Positions 1 to 8,741 of a DNA stretch of 64,000 nucleotides are shown one piece after another (the first letter of the stretch is position 1; each line of letters opens with the position of its first letter). The notes under the pieces were generated by a model. It had not been told where the DNA came from and did no database searches. It saw only the letters and a list, made by a program, of their open reading frames with translations. The DNA is from Dictyobacter aurantiacus (lineage in GTDB: Bacteria > Chloroflexota > Ktedonobacteria > Ktedonobacterales > Ktedonobacteraceae). The DNA lies in NCBI RefSeq assembly GCF_003967515.1, contig NZ_BIFQ01000001.1, forward strand, positions 558,001-622,000, written 5' to 3'. Both the position numbers and the translations under genes were made by a program.

Positions 1-1329
1 GTCCATCTGATTGCCGAGGTGAAACGTGCGTCACCCTCCAAAGGGCTGCTGGCACCCGACCTTGATCCGGTGGCTACCGCGAAGATCTATGAGCAGAGCG
101 GAGCGTCGGTTATTTCCGTGCTGACTGAGCCACATTTCTTCCTGGGCTCGCCTGAATACCTGACCGCCATCAAGAACGCGGTCAGCATACCGGTCCTGCG
201 CAAAGATTTTATCATCGATGAGTACCAGGTCTATGAGGCCAGGGCCTGGGGCGCCGATATGATCTTGCTCATCTGCGCCATCCTGGACGATCAACAGTTG
301 AGGGATCTCCTGGAAGTCGCGACCAGCCTGCGCATGCGCGCCCTGGTCGAAGTTCATAGCCAGGAAGAGGCACAACGCGCCATCGCCGCCGGTGCCGTCA
401 TTATTGGCGTAAACAGCCGCAACCTGACCACGTTCGAGATGAATCCCTACCTGATTCGCGACATTCGGCGCATCCTACCAGAGGATCGCGTGATTGTCGC
501 TGAGAGCGGCATCCATAGCGAGGCCGACGTACGCCGACTGGCCCGCTACGATGTACAGGCCATGCTGGTCGGCGAATCGCTGGTCGTCTCTAAAAATATC
601 CCCGACCATATCCAGATGCTCTTGCGGCATGCCAATCACACTACCCAGGTGAAGATCTGTGGCCTGAGCGAGTCAAAACATATCGACGCGGCCATCGAAG
701 CCGGCGCCGACATGCTGGGCTTTATATTTCATAAACCCAGCCATCGCTACATCCAGCCCGAGCGCGTCCCGGAGATACTGGCGGCCAGTCAAAGCTATAC
801 ACAGCCACGCCAGGGACAGGTGCTCCCGGACCTGGTGGGCGTCTTCGTTAATGAGGACGCGGATACAATCAACGCGATCGCCGACCAGATCGGGCTGCAC
901 TATATCCAGTTGCATGGCAATGAGACACCAGATTTCTGCCAGCAGATCAACCGACCCGTTATCAAGGCGCTCTCACTGCGGCAGCCTGAGGATCTGGAAC
1001 GCCTGGCGGCCTATCGGAATGTTACCTGGCGTCTCTTGATCGACACACCCACACCTGACTGGGGAGGCACCGGTCGCACCGGCGATTGGGAACTGGCGCG
1101 CCTGGCGGCACAGCAGAGCAAAATTCTACTGGCTGGCGGACTGACTGTAGAGAACGTCGCCACCGCCATCCAGCAGGTCCAGCCCTGGGGTCTTGATGTT
1201 AGCAGCGGAGTCGAAACCGGGCGCAGGAAAGATAGCCAGAAGATCGCGGACTTTATCGCCCGGGTACGCCAGAGCGAGAAGGGTCAGCAAGAGGCGCCGG
1301 AGCGCCAGGAAGAGTCCTCGCTGCGCTAA
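1..1329 (+). CDS. trpCF: Fused indole-3-glycerol-phosphate synthase / phosphoribosylanthranilate isomerase (5' end outside window)
   Basis: Two consecutive steps of tryptophan synthesis in one cytosolic polypeptide. The reading frame is open from base 1, so the N-terminus lies to the left of the window; the first ATG at 19 is internal. The IGPS motif IAEVKRASPSKG is encoded at 13-48, followed by LRKDFIIDEYQ, AVIIGVNSRNL and VAESGI, the normal TrpC order. The TrpF barrel begins near 646 with VKICGL and shows GFIFHKPSHRYI, LHGNE, LIDT and LAGGLTVENV. A charged tail of about 20 residues after TrpF is not part of either fold. TrpC-TrpF fusion is known from enterobacteria; here it heads trpB and trpA. 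Family assignment is firm; the fusion is seen directly as one frame without a stop. Confidence 0.95.
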   Translation, partial: VHLIAEVKRASPSKGLLAPDLDPVATAKIYEQSGASVISVLTEPHFFLGSPEYLTAIKNAVSIPVLRKDFIIDEYQVYEARAWGADMILLICAILDDQQLRDLLEVATSLRMRALVEVHSQEEAQRAIAAGAVIIGVNSRNLTTFEMNPYLIRDIRRILPEDRVIVAESGIHSEADVRRLARYDVQAMLVGESLVVSKNIPDHIQMLLRHANHTTQVKICGLSESKHIDAAIEAGADMLGFIFHKPSHRYIQPERVPEILAASQSYTQPRQGQVLPDLVGVFVNEDADTINAIADQIGLHYIQLHGNETPDFCQQINRPVIKALSLRQPEDLERLAAYRNVTWRLLIDTPTPDWGGTGRTGDWELARLAAQQSKILLAGGLTVENVATAIQQVQPWGLDVSSGVETGRRKDSQKIADFIARVRQSEKGQQEAPERQEESSLR

Positions 1330-1429
1330 ACTCACGCCTTTATCAGTAGTCAATCATAGCAATTATTCATCTGGTCCTTCAGTGGCCACATTCGTATCGC
1401 CCTGGTAGCGATAAGGGAAGAAGGCACGT

Positions 1430-2665
1430 ATGCAAGATACAAAAACGCACAATACTTATCAGCACAATCTGTATCCAGATGAGCGTGGACGCTTTGGAGA
1501 TTTTGGCGGCAAATTTGTACCGGAAAATCTGATGGCGGTCCTGGCGGAACTGGAGACGGCCTATAAAGAAGCGATGCAAGATAAAGCATTTATAGGCGAG
1601 CTCAATCAAGAACTCGCCAGCTATGTCGGGCGGCCCACAACCCTGCATTATGTGCCACGCTTTTCTGAGATGGTTGGCAATAACGTCAAAATCTATCTCA
1701 AACGCGAGGACCTGGCGCATACGGGAGCGCATAAGATCAATAACGCGCTGGGACAGGGCATGCTCGCCAAACGCATGGGGAAGCAGCGTATCATCGCCGA
1801 GACCGGCGCGGGCCAGCATGGCGTGGCGACAGCGACGGTCTGCGCTAAACTGGGCCTCGATTGCATCATCTATATGGGTGAGGTAGACATCCAGCGTCAG
1901 TCGCTCAACGTCTTCCGCATGAAACTACTGGGCGCCGAAGTACGCTCGGTGGATAGCGGCACCAAAACGCTCAAAGACGCCATTAATGAGGCCATTCGCG
2001 ACTGGGTTACCAATGTCGAGACCACCTTCTACCTGTTTGGTACCGCCGCGGGTCCCGCCCCCTATCCACGTATCGTGCGTGACTTCCAGGCCGTCATCGG
2101 TCGCGAAGCGCGCCAGCAGATCATGCAACAAGAGGGACGCCTCCCGGATCAGATCTATGCCTGCGTCGGCGGCGGCAGTAACGCCATCGGCATCTTCTAT
2201 CCCTTCGCCGATGCCAGCGAGGTTGAATTGATCGGAGTAGAGGCCGGCGGAACCAGCATGGATCCCGGCATGCACGCCTCCACGCTGGTCGCTGGTCGCC
2301 CCGGTGTCCTGCATGGAGCCATGAGCTACCTTCTGCAAAATGAAGATGGCCAGATCCTGGACACACATAGCATCTCGGCCGGCCTGGACTATCCAGGTGT
2401 TGGACCAGAGCACAGCTATATGAAAGACAGTGGTCGCGCCAGCTATGTCACAGCCTCGGATGCTACCGCGCTCAAAGGTCTGGAGGCTCTCAGCCGTACC
2501 GAAGGCATCATCCCGGCCCTGGAATCGGCTCACGCCATCGGCTATGTGCTGGAGCAGGGGCAGCAGGGCAAGCTTGCCGAAGGCTCCCTGATCGTCATCA
2601 ACCTCTCAGGCCGTGGCGATAAAGATATGATGACCGTGGCCAAGGCCTTTAATGTCAATCTGTAA
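1430..2665 (+). CDS. trpB: Tryptophan synthase beta chain
   Basis: PLP enzyme that condenses indole with serine, working as an alpha2-beta2 complex with TrpA. 411 residues, the normal TrpB1 length. The PLP lysine is K102 in [13 protein letters not shown], the catalytic glutamate E124 in AETGAGQHG, and the phosphate-binding loop is [10 protein letters not shown]. The C-terminal LSGRGDKD motif is complete. A purine-rich GGGAAGAAGG lies just before the ATG. It starts 100 nt after trpCF on the same strand, with only a weak TATCG/CGATA hairpin between, so it is probably in the same transcript. Confidence 0.97.
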   Translation: MQDTKTHNTYQHNLYPDERGRFGDFGGKFVPENLMAVLAELETAYKEAMQDKAFIGELNQELASYVGRPTTLHYVPRFSEMVGNNVKIYLKREDLAHTGAHKINNALGQGMLAKRMGKQRIIAETGAGQHGVATATVCAKLGLDCIIYMGEVDIQRQSLNVFRMKLLGAEVRSVDSGTKTLKDAINEAIRDWVTNVETTFYLFGTAAGPAPYPRIVRDFQAVIGREARQQIMQQEGRLPDQIYACVGGGSNAIGIFYPFADASEVELIGVEAGGTSMDPGMHASTLVAGRPGVLHGAMSYLLQNEDGQILDTHSISAGLDYPGVGPEHSYMKDSGRASYVTASDATALKGLEALSRTEGIIPALESAHAIGYVLEQGQQGKLAEGSLIVINLSGRGDKDMMTVAKAFNVNL

Positions 2666-2696
2666 TCGTTGAAAGTAGCCTGGAGCAGGCGGGCAG

Positions 2697-2740
2697 CGGA
2701 TCAGGCATTGGCTTAAAAAAGAGAAGCAATGGCTGATCCG
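2697..2740. repeat. Imperfect inverted repeat between trpB and trpA
   Basis: Arms 2697-2714 and about 2724-2740 pair over roughly 16 bp (CGGATCAG with CTGATCCG plus a CATTG/CAATG block), with one mismatch and one bulge and an A-rich loop. It ends about 20 nt before the trpA Shine-Dalgarno sequence. No U-tract follows, so it is more likely an mRNA-stability or folding element than a terminator. Function is not known. Confidence 0.6.
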
Positions 2741-2772
2741 GCTTGCTACGCCACAAAGAGCAGGAGGAAATA

Positions 2773-3630
2773 ATGGACGCAATCCCAGGAAGCGTTGTTG
2801 AAGAACAAGGCAACCAGTATATACCGGCACAGAAAATCACTCGAACCTTTGAGCGCGCCCGGCAGGAGGGGCGCGGGGTACTTATTCCGTATTTCATGTG
2901 CGGCTATCCAGACGCAGCATCAACGGTCGAGATCGTACTGGCCGCCGCGGAGGGTGGCGCGGACATCATCGAACTGGGGATGCCGTTTAGCGATCCTCTG
3001 GCCGATGGCGCCACCATCCAGCACGCGGGCCACATTGCCTTGCAAAATGGCATGAGCATTCAGGGATGCATGAATATCGCCAGGGAGGTCGCGTCCAAAA
3101 GCGATGTGGCCCTGCTCTTGATGGGCTACTACAATCCGGTGCTGGCCTATGGACTGGAGCGCTTCTGCGCCACCGCTCGCGCCAACGGTATCAGTGGTCT
3201 GATCATCCCGGATCTGCCAGCGGAGGAAGCCGATCCTTTGCAGGAGATCGCCTATCGCCACGGCCTGGCGCTGATCTTCCTGGTTCCGCCTACCGCACCG
3301 GATGAGCGCATCAGCATGGCGGCCCGGCGCACCGCTGCCGGTCCAGGTGGCTTCATCTACTGCGTCTCGCTCAGCGGCGTAACCGGTTCCCGTCAGCAGT
3401 TGCCCGCCCATCTGCAAAACTTTATCCAGCGCATCCGCGCGGCGACACAGGAGCAGCGGCTCCCTCTGGCGGTTGGCTTTGGTCTCTCCACGCCCGAGCA
3501 TATCGCTACCGTCACCAGTTACGCCGAAGGCGCGGTCGTTGGTAGCGCCCTGGTAAAGATTATAGACCAGCATAAGGACGACAACCCGGCGGACGCGGTC
3601 AGAGAATATATTCGGTATCTGCGTCAATAG
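2773..3630 (+). CDS. trpA: Tryptophan synthase alpha chain
   Basis: Cleaves indole-3-glycerol phosphate to indole, which is channelled to TrpB. The start is set at ATG 2773 because AGGAGG lies at 2762-2767 with a 5-nt spacer; an in-frame TTG at 2743 upstream of this SD is unlikely to be used. 285 residues. The catalytic motif ELGMPFSDPLADGATIQ carries both the Glu and Asp acid-base residues. LLMGYYNPVLAYG, LIIPDLPAEEA, YCVSLSGVTGSR and VGFGLSTPEHI follow in the canonical order. The N-terminus is about 20 residues longer than in E. coli TrpA. Confidence 0.96.
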   Translation: MDAIPGSVVEEQGNQYIPAQKITRTFERARQEGRGVLIPYFMCGYPDAASTVEIVLAAAEGGADIIELGMPFSDPLADGATIQHAGHIALQNGMSIQGCMNIAREVASKSDVALLLMGYYNPVLAYGLERFCATARANGISGLIIPDLPAEEADPLQEIAYRHGLALIFLVPPTAPDERISMAARRTAAGPGGFIYCVSLSGVTGSRQQLPAHLQNFIQRIRAATQEQRLPLAVGFGLSTPEHIATVTSYAEGAVVGSALVKIIDQHKDDNPADAVREYIRYLRQ

Positions 3631-3697
3631 TAGCTCAAGCTTGTAGGTGAGAGGGTTAATGCACCGATCTCTGAAGCGGAGGATCAATACCATCACA

Positions 3698-3741
3698 TAT
3701 TATCTGCACATAGAAGCGGTTATACTAACGGTCAGATAATA
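3698..3741. repeat. Spaced inverted repeat upstream of aroH
   Basis: TATTATCTG at 3698-3706 is repeated inverted as CAGATAATA at 3733-3741, 26 nt apart, in the 210-nt gap between trpA and aroH. The spacing suits either a regulator site or a weak RNA stem. No strong promoter hexamers or terminator are evident nearby. Function unknown. Confidence 0.4.
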
Positions 3742-3840
3742 CAGATAAAAAATTGCCATCATCCTTTACAATGGAAGGTACATCCGTCTGGCTTTCTCTC
3801 TAAAGTTAGAGATGTTACCCATTGTGAAAGGGCAGAAAAA

Positions 3841-4212
3841 GTGATGTATTGCCGAGGCATTCGTGGTGCAACCACCGTAGAGCATAACGATCGCGAGGAA
3901 ATTCTCGCGGCGACCAGGGAGCTACTCGAGTTGCTGATCGAGAAAAATGATCTGAAGGTCGAGGATATCGCGAGCGCCATATTCTCCTTAACAGAAGATC
4001 TGGATGCCGAATTTCCCGCGGTCGCAGCCAGAGGATTGGGATGGACCGAGACCGCGCTGATGTGCACCCGCGAGATTCCAGTACCAGATAGCCTGCAAAA
4101 ATGTATTCGCGTGCTCATACATGTAAATACGACCCGTAGCGCTCAAGAAATACAACATGTCTTTATTAAAGAGGCGGTAAATTTACGCCCCACGTTCGGC
4201 GTGGATGCGTAG
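3841..4212 (+). CDS. aroH: Monofunctional chorismate mutase, AroH type
   Basis: Converts chorismate to prephenate, the branch to phenylalanine and tyrosine. 123 residues, the size of the trimeric Bacillus subtilis AroH. The start motif [10 protein letters not shown] (active-site Arg in GIRG), the Cys-x2-Glu block CTREIPV and [11 protein letters not shown] with the second active-site Arg are all present, as is the [12 protein letters not shown] tail. GTG 3841 is preferred over ATG 3844 because AAAGGG at 3827-3832 lies 8 nt upstream of it. It lies between trpA and the DAHP synthase gene, so the cluster covers entry to and branching of the aromatic pathway. Confidence 0.95.
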   Translation: MMYCRGIRGATTVEHNDREEILAATRELLELLIEKNDLKVEDIASAIFSLTEDLDAEFPAVAARGLGWTETALMCTREIPVPDSLQKCIRVLIHVNTTRSAQEIQHVFIKEAVNLRPTFGVDA

Positions 4213-4255
4213 TTGAGGTGGGGTCATTCCCTTGGAAATGGAATGAAGCAATACG

Positions 4256-4375
4256 ATGACAGTGCAAATTATCGGCAATCATGACGAAGAGGTCACGATG
4301 GACCGTTCATGCGCCATCCCCCTATGCAATGAACTGGCGCCTGGCGCTTATCGTTGCCCCGACCTCTCTGATTGA
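4256..4375 (+). other. Possible 39-codon ORF just upstream of aroF
   Basis: ATG 4256 to TGA 4373-4375 encodes a 39-residue peptide with three cysteines (S-C-A, L-C-N, R-C-P). It ends 5 nt before the AAGGAG sequence used by aroF. It overlaps a spurious upstream extension of the aroF frame. Its own ribosome-binding site is weak (GGAATGAAG). It could be a leader peptide or chance; nothing recognisable by family. Confidence 0.25.
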
Positions 4376-4394
4376 ATGTAAAGGAGTAATGTTC

Positions 4395-5474
4395 ATGATT
4401 GTCGTGATGAAAGCAAATAGTAGTGAAGCCGATATCCAACATGTATTGACTTACCTGGAAAAACACGGCCTGACCGGCCATCTATCACAAGGGGTGGAGC
4501 GTACCGTGATCGGTGTACTGGGCGCGATCGGCCCAACCGGCGCACCAGGAAGCATCGGTGGGCTCAATCCCGCGGTTGGCGAGGCTCTTGAGGGCATGCC
4601 GAATGTGGAGAATGTCGTTCGTGTCTCCAAGCCCTATAAACTGGCCAGCCGCGAGTTTCATCCAGAGGACACGGTGGTGGAGGTTCCGGCGGCCTGTGTC
4701 TCTGGCGGAGTGGTGCGCATCGGTGGTCCCGAGTTGGTCATGATGGCGGGCCCCTGTACCGTTGAAAGCGAAGAGCAGTTGATGACGACGGCCGCCGCCG
4801 TACGGAAAGAGGGGGCGGTCATCCTACGCGGTGGTGCCTTCAAGCCGTCCACTTCTCCATATGGCTTCCGTGGTCTGGGCGAGGAAGGCTTAAAGTTGCT
4901 GGCGAAAGCGCGCGACGAGTTTGGCATGGCCATCATTACCGAGGTCATGACCCCGACCGATGTCGCGATGGTCTGCGAGTATGCTGATATCCTCCAGATT
5001 GGTACGCGCAACATGCAGAACTATATGCTGCTGGACGAAGTTGGGCGCACCCGCAAGCCGGTCGTGCTCAAACGCGGCATGTCTTCTACCTTCGAAGAAT
5101 GGCTGCTGGCCGCCGAGTACATTCTCTCGCAGGGCAACCGCAACGTGATCCTGTGCGAGCGCGGTATCCGCACCTTTGAGAAGACCACCCGCAACACCAT
5201 GGATATCAGCGCCTTCCCCTTGATCAAGCGCCTCTCCCACCTGCCGATCATCTCGGATCCCAGTCAGGGAACAGGTCGCCGTGACATCGTTGGTCCCATG
5301 TCACTGGCGTCGATTGCCGCGGGCTCGGATGCGCTGCTGGTCGAGGTGCATCCAAATCCAGATGAGGCTTTGAAAGACGGAGCGCAGTCGATCACCATTG
5401 AGCAATTCCGTCAGCTCATGCCGCAGGTCCAATCCGTGGCATCCGCGATCGGCCGCCAGTTCATCACCAGGTAA
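4395..5474 (+). CDS. aroF: 3-deoxy-7-phosphoheptulonate (DAHP) synthase, type I-beta
   Basis: First step of the shikimate pathway: PEP plus erythrose-4-phosphate to DAHP. 359 residues. ATG 4395 is chosen because AAGGAG 4381-4386 lies 8 nt upstream; ATG 4389 is only 2 nt from it and a start at 4281 has no SD. Residues 1-75 look like the ferredoxin-like regulatory domain seen in Thermotoga-type enzymes. The barrel follows with AGPCTVES, RGGAFKPSTSPYGF, KRGMSSTFEEW, CERGIRTFE and IISDPSQGTGRRD, which include the metal- and phosphate-binding residues. The N-terminal domain suggests feedback control by an aromatic amino acid, an inference from the family. Confidence 0.95.
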   Translation: MIVVMKANSSEADIQHVLTYLEKHGLTGHLSQGVERTVIGVLGAIGPTGAPGSIGGLNPAVGEALEGMPNVENVVRVSKPYKLASREFHPEDTVVEVPAACVSGGVVRIGGPELVMMAGPCTVESEEQLMTTAAAVRKEGAVILRGGAFKPSTSPYGFRGLGEEGLKLLAKARDEFGMAIITEVMTPTDVAMVCEYADILQIGTRNMQNYMLLDEVGRTRKPVVLKRGMSSTFEEWLLAAEYILSQGNRNVILCERGIRTFEKTTRNTMDISAFPLIKRLSHLPIISDPSQGTGRRDIVGPMSLASIAAGSDALLVEVHPNPDEALKDGAQSITIEQFRQLMPQVQSVASAIGRQFITR

Positions 5475-5486
5475 CCGGTCTACTAT

Positions 5487-5544
5487 CCAGGCAGAGCCGG
5501 GGTACGTCCCCACTGAAAGCGAGACGTACCCCGGCTTTGCCTGG
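5487..5544. terminator. Bidirectional hairpin between aroF and queD
   Basis: Arms 5487-5508 and 5523-5544 pair over 22 positions with one mismatch around a 14-nt loop. The two genes converge here (aroF ends 5474, queD ends 5553), so it probably ends transcription in both directions, though neither side has a long U-tract. Confidence 0.7.
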
Positions 5545-5552
5545 ATCCACGG

Positions 5553-6053
5553 TTATAAATGCAATTCTTGCCGATAAAAAGCCATCTGGGTAGGAGCCTC
5601 TTCTACCCCCACCATGATGCTGCGCAGCCCTGCCGTGGGATACTCTTCCAGAACCTGGCAGAGCTTTTCACAGATATACTGCGCCAGCAGCTCAGAGGTA
5701 GAATTTTCGATCGGCAACTCGACGACGTCGGAATGTGGAAACACATAACGTCTCTCGCGAAAACGAACTTCCCAACCATCCGACGAACGTGTCAGTTCGA
5801 GGTGTGGATTGCGTACAGGCAATAAGAAACGATGGTCTAGCTGCTGGCAAATCTCCTTTGTACGCTTCTTCAGTATCGTAAAGTCAAACACCAGTCCATC
5901 GGAACCCAGCTCTCCCTCAACCTCAACTAACACACCGTAATTATGCCCATGCAAGCGCTCGCACTTTCCGCTATATGTAATAAAATGAGCAGAACTAAAA
6001 TTCAGGTAGCCGCCTTCTACCTTTACCTTTCGCATAACCTGCGTACCAGCCAT
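5553..6053 (-). CDS. queD: 6-pyruvoyltetrahydropterin / 6-carboxytetrahydropterin synthase family protein
   Basis: Member of the PTPS/QueD fold, which acts on dihydroneopterin triphosphate in queuosine or pterin synthesis. Zinc-ligand histidines are visible in FSSAHF and in LHGHNY, and the catalytic Cys in SGKCERLHGH has the spacing typical of QueD. VFDFTILKK and LDHRFLL follow, and the C-terminal ENSTSELLAQYI and VEEAPTQMAFY are family motifs. At 166 residues it is longer than E. coli QueD (about 120) because of an insertion around residues 85-110. No other que genes are in the window, so the choice between queuosine and another pterin role is open. SD ACGAGG precedes the ATG. Confidence 0.88.
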   Translation of the reverse strand: MAGTQVMRKVKVEGGYLNFSSAHFITYSGKCERLHGHNYGVLVEVEGELGSDGLVFDFTILKKRTKEICQQLDHRFLLPVRNPHLELTRSSDGWEVRFRERRYVFPHSDVVELPIENSTSELLAQYICEKLCQVLEEYPTAGLRSIMVGVEEAPTQMAFYRQELHL

Positions 6054-6236
6054 ACCAGGGACCTCGTTTCCTCATAGAATGCTCGCACCGCACAACAAAT
6101 GCACCACCTCCCGCCAGCCCCTCTCATCTATCTACGATGCCGGCAAAAACTAACCGTACCCACAGAATATCATTGCACAAACAGAGGCACAAGGGCGCGA
6201 GCATCTCAGCGCTTACAGCTTGCATCACGAGTCCGT

Positions 6237-6401
6237 TGTGTGTTGGGTGCCTGCGGAGCGCTGATGCGCTCCGCAGGCACCCAACACACAAACCCATGCG
6301 GCCGCGCAGCGGACGCCCGTACGGCGGCGTTCACGTGCCCCCAACGTGATGGAATCAAGACACATTCTTAGCACCATAGACGCGTAGCGTCGGAATAAAG
6401 G
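6237..6401. repeat. Intergenic hairpin element A
   Basis: Perfect 25-bp inverted repeat (6237-6261 / 6266-6290) with the 4-nt loop TGAT and the apex GGAGCGC-TGAT-GCGCTCC. To its right lie GGCCGCGCAGCGG (from 6300) and AGCACCATAGACGCGTAG (6370-6387). Both recur beside other hairpins in this window (elements E, F, I, J). It occupies the divergent gap between queD and the SCP2-like gene, so it is not a terminator. The rest of 6054-6483 shows no coding potential. Confidence 0.8.
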
Positions 6402-6483
6402 TCTATCTCAACAAGAATATGATATACTGTGAAAAGGCTAGCAGGAGCCCTTCCTGCTCGAACCACAAAGGAGACAGGTATAC

Positions 6484-6804
6484 ATGAAAGTTGTCGACAC
6501 CTTCGCAGCGATGCAAAAGCTCTTCAATCCAGCGGCGGCGGCTGGCTTGAATAAAACTATTCAATTAAATATTACAGGCGAGGACGCCGGGGTCTATGCC
6601 ATAAAAATTGAAAACCAGACCTGCGAACTTGTCCCACCCGAATCTGTCAAACCCGATCTCACCCTGACCATGAGCGACCAGGACTGGATCGCCATCACCC
6701 AGGGTCAGCTCAATCCAATGAACGCCTTCCTATCAGGTAAAATTAAGGCAACAGGTGATATGATGCTTGCCATGAAAATCCCCAATCTTTTCCCCACAAA
6801 ATAA
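6484..6804 (+). CDS. SCP-2 sterol-transfer domain protein
   Basis: A 106-residue stand-alone SCP2 domain, a small hydrophobic-cavity fold that binds lipids or acyl-CoA. The pattern FNPAAAAGLNKTIQLNITG, PDLTLTMSDQDW, ITQGQLNPMNAFLSGKIKATGD and MLAMKIPNLF is typical of bacterial SCP2 proteins. No signal peptide, so cytosolic. The SD GGAGAC precedes ATG 6484. It is monocistronic: an element-A repeat lies upstream and a terminator downstream. The ligand cannot be told from sequence. Confidence 0.85.
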   Translation: MKVVDTFAAMQKLFNPAAAAGLNKTIQLNITGEDAGVYAIKIENQTCELVPPESVKPDLTLTMSDQDWIAITQGQLNPMNAFLSGKIKATGDMMLAMKIPNLFPTK

Positions 6805-6835
6805 GGGCAAGCGTTATTTCACTTGCAATAAAGTG

Positions 6836-6875
6836 AAAAGGACAGATGCTGCTGCTGCGCAGTATCTGTCCTTTT
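6836..6875 (+). terminator. Intrinsic terminator after the SCP2-domain gene
   Basis: AAAAGGACAGAT (6836-6847) pairs perfectly with ATCTGTCCTTTT (6864-6875), 16-nt loop, ending in a T-run. A second smaller stem TTTCACTT/AAGTGAAA overlaps its left side. Confidence 0.8.
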
Positions 6876-6906
6876 GACGCTTTTAATGCGCCAAACCTGA
6901 TCAACC

Positions 6907-6954
6907 TTGCGGCATGGCAAGGACCTATGGTATACTCCACATAACTAAGTTATG
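6907..6954 (+). promoter_or_regulatory. Promoter and possible operator of the two-HTH regulator
   Basis: -35 TTGCGG (6907-6912), 18-nt spacer, -10 TATACT (6931-6936). The palindrome CATAAC-TAA-GTTATG follows at 6940-6954, where transcription would start. It is placed well for autoregulation by the downstream DNA-binding protein; that link is inferred. Confidence 0.5.
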
Positions 6955-7004
6955 TCTTTGCCAGGCACTTTTAGTATACGGCACACCGTAGAAAGGCGTC
7001 CGAC

Positions 7005-7499
7005 ATGGTTCTTAGGAGCAGTGAGCTACATCATAATCTTCAATATCTAAATGGCATGTTAACCACCCATGAAGCAGCGAAACATTTAGACCTGAGCTAT
7101 TGGCACTTTATGCATCTGGTAGAAGCCGGAAGAATCCCAGGCGTACGGGTAGTTGATCGCTGGCTCTTTTCTCCGGACGACCTCAACGATTACAAACGCA
7201 GTAAATTCGGAGTCCTGGAAGATATGGCAAAAACAGCTCTCGAAAGCCCGGCCATTGGTCTGACAGAAAAACAGGCTATCATCTGTCACCATCTTGTCGC
7301 CAACGAACGTCCCTCTGAAATTGCCCGCAAACTTCAGCAATCCCGCCAGGCAGTCCATTCACAGATATCATTGATACGCGAAAAAGTTACGCGCTTACAA
7401 GCCACTTCCATCATTTCATCAGAAACACCCACGATAGGAAACACGCCACCCACCATGAAACGCACAACACGCGGTAAACGCGCACAGGCCTCCCTGTAA
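7005..7499 (+). CDS. Transcriptional regulator with excisionase-type and sigma-region-4-type helix-turn-helix domains
   Basis: 164 residues with two probable DNA-binding parts. Residues about 17-62 (LTTHEAAKHLDLSYWHFMHL, then AGRIPGVRVVDRWLF) match the MerR/excisionase-like winged helix. Residues about 85-128 (LTEKQAIICHHLVANERPSE, then IARKLQQSRQAVHSQIS) resemble a LuxR/sigma-70 region 4 HTH. The C-terminus is basic (KRTTRGKRAQ). It starts at ATG 7005 with GAAAGG upstream and ends 22 nt before the convergent GntR gene. Targets are unknown; the palindrome upstream hints at autoregulation. Confidence 0.75.
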   Translation: MVLRSSELHHNLQYLNGMLTTHEAAKHLDLSYWHFMHLVEAGRIPGVRVVDRWLFSPDDLNDYKRSKFGVLEDMAKTALESPAIGLTEKQAIICHHLVANERPSEIARKLQQSRQAVHSQISLIREKVTRLQATSIISSETPTIGNTPPTMKRTTRGKRAQASL

Positions 7500-7521
7500 A
7501 TAGAAAGCGAGCGATGCTGCG

Positions 7522-8262
7522 CTACTCTTGCTTGTTTTCCATTAAACGCCGCCGCACATCCTGCTGATAGGCCTGGAAGACAGATTCAATATGCTCTTTC
7601 ATAACCTGGACCGTTGCATCTGGCGCCCCATCTTTGAGTGCAGCAAAAATCGCATCATGCTGGTCGGCTGAAGCTAACAGCGATCCGGGCGCCCCACCGG
7701 TCGCCATTTTGATGGCCCAGCGTTGCAGGCGCATCACAGTAGCAACGGTTTCAAGCAGGAAGGGATTATGGGCGGCCTCAGCAATACCATAGTGAAAGGC
7801 GTTATCGGTTTCCAGAAAAAGATCCCAGTCGCCCGCCTCAGCGGCCTGGCGATTAAGTTGAACGGATCTCTCTAGAACGCGTAGTTCGGAGAGTGTAATA
7901 CGTTCAGTAGCCAGCCGGGCAGTTAAGGTCTCCTGCAAACTCCGGAACTCGAATAGCTCACGCACGTGCTCTGGATCGACCGGCATAGAGAACTCGATAG
8001 CGGCCGCGGCAAATGGACGCGTCTTATCATTTACATAGATACCGCTGCCCCGTCGCGTGCGCACATATCCGCTGGCCGTCAGCATCTTTACCGCCTCGCG
8101 TACCACAGCCCGGCTCACACCAAGCTGCTCCGCCAGCTGCTGCTCAGTTGGCAGACGATCGCCGGGCTGCAATTTCGCTTGCTGGATAAATTCAACGAGT
8201 CGAGTGGCAATAGACTCGTATTGGGGTTGATAGCTACTTTCAACTCTGGTTGTTGCAGTCAT
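7522..8262 (-). CDS. GntR-family transcriptional regulator, FadR (FCD) subfamily
   Basis: 246 residues. An N-terminal GntR winged helix (about 15-80) has LQPGDRLPTEQQLAEQLGVS, RAVVREAVKMLTASGYV and RRGSGIYV. The C-terminal all-alpha FCD ligand domain (about 100-230) includes DNAFHYGIAEAAHN and a later QHDAIFAAL, whose Asp and His residues bind metal and ligand in this group. FCD regulators usually sense a carboxylic acid or sugar acid. The neighbour to the right, a GH15 glucoamylase, is divergent across 480 nt and could be a target; this is inference only. Confidence 0.9.
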   Translation of the reverse strand: MTATTRVESSYQPQYESIATRLVEFIQQAKLQPGDRLPTEQQLAEQLGVSRAVVREAVKMLTASGYVRTRRGSGIYVNDKTRPFAAAAIEFSMPVDPEHVRELFEFRSLQETLTARLATERITLSELRVLERSVQLNRQAAEAGDWDLFLETDNAFHYGIAEAAHNPFLLETVATVMRLQRWAIKMATGGAPGSLLASADQHDAIFAALKDGAPDATVQVMKEHIESVFQAYQQDVRRRLMENKQE

Positions 8263-8741
8263 AAGTCCTTTTTCTCTCCGCAGACATCATTGGCTGATAA
8301 AATGGCGGCTCACGTCCCCGCACGCCCAGACACCGGCTGAGCAAGGTCCAGAATAAGTATTACTATTTTGTGAGGACAGCATTCAATAAAAGGTCACGCT
8401 GCTCTGCATTATAACGAAAAATAACAGCTATGACAAGCGCCGCTAGCAACTCAATAGAAAAGACACTCTTTCAGCCCTCTTTGTGCGTCGAGTCAGTTAG
8501 CAGCAAGCGGAGGGGGAAATTATTCATATTTATTAACCTTTGTTCCTCCATATCTACGATCCAGATTCAATAACGATAAAACTCAGCCATCGACGTTCTT
8601 TAATACATACGCTACCTGAATACATAAGGAGATATCAGGTTAAAACCCGATGCGCTCCTACACTATCAGCAAAGAACATCCATTAGATGGGTGTAGAACG
8701 TATCAAAAAAATAAGGATGTGTCTATCTATTTAAGGAAGCA
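8263..8741. other. Divergent intergenic region, no gene seen
   Basis: 479 nt between the GntR gene and the GH15 gene. It is AT-rich towards the right and must hold both promoters, but no convincing -35/-10 pair could be picked. A small stem ACCTGA...TCAGGT lies near 8612-8640. No reading frame with a ribosome-binding site was found. Confidence 0.5.

Noticed and set aside
1330..1429. Tryptophan T-box or trp leader peptide before trpB
   Set aside because: Only 100 nt with a 5-bp stem; no T-box sequence, Trp-codon run or terminator.
4281..4394. N-terminal extension of DAHP synthase
   Set aside because: No SD at 4281; AAGGAG at 4381-4386 points to ATG 4395, which gives the normal N-terminus MIVVMKANSS.
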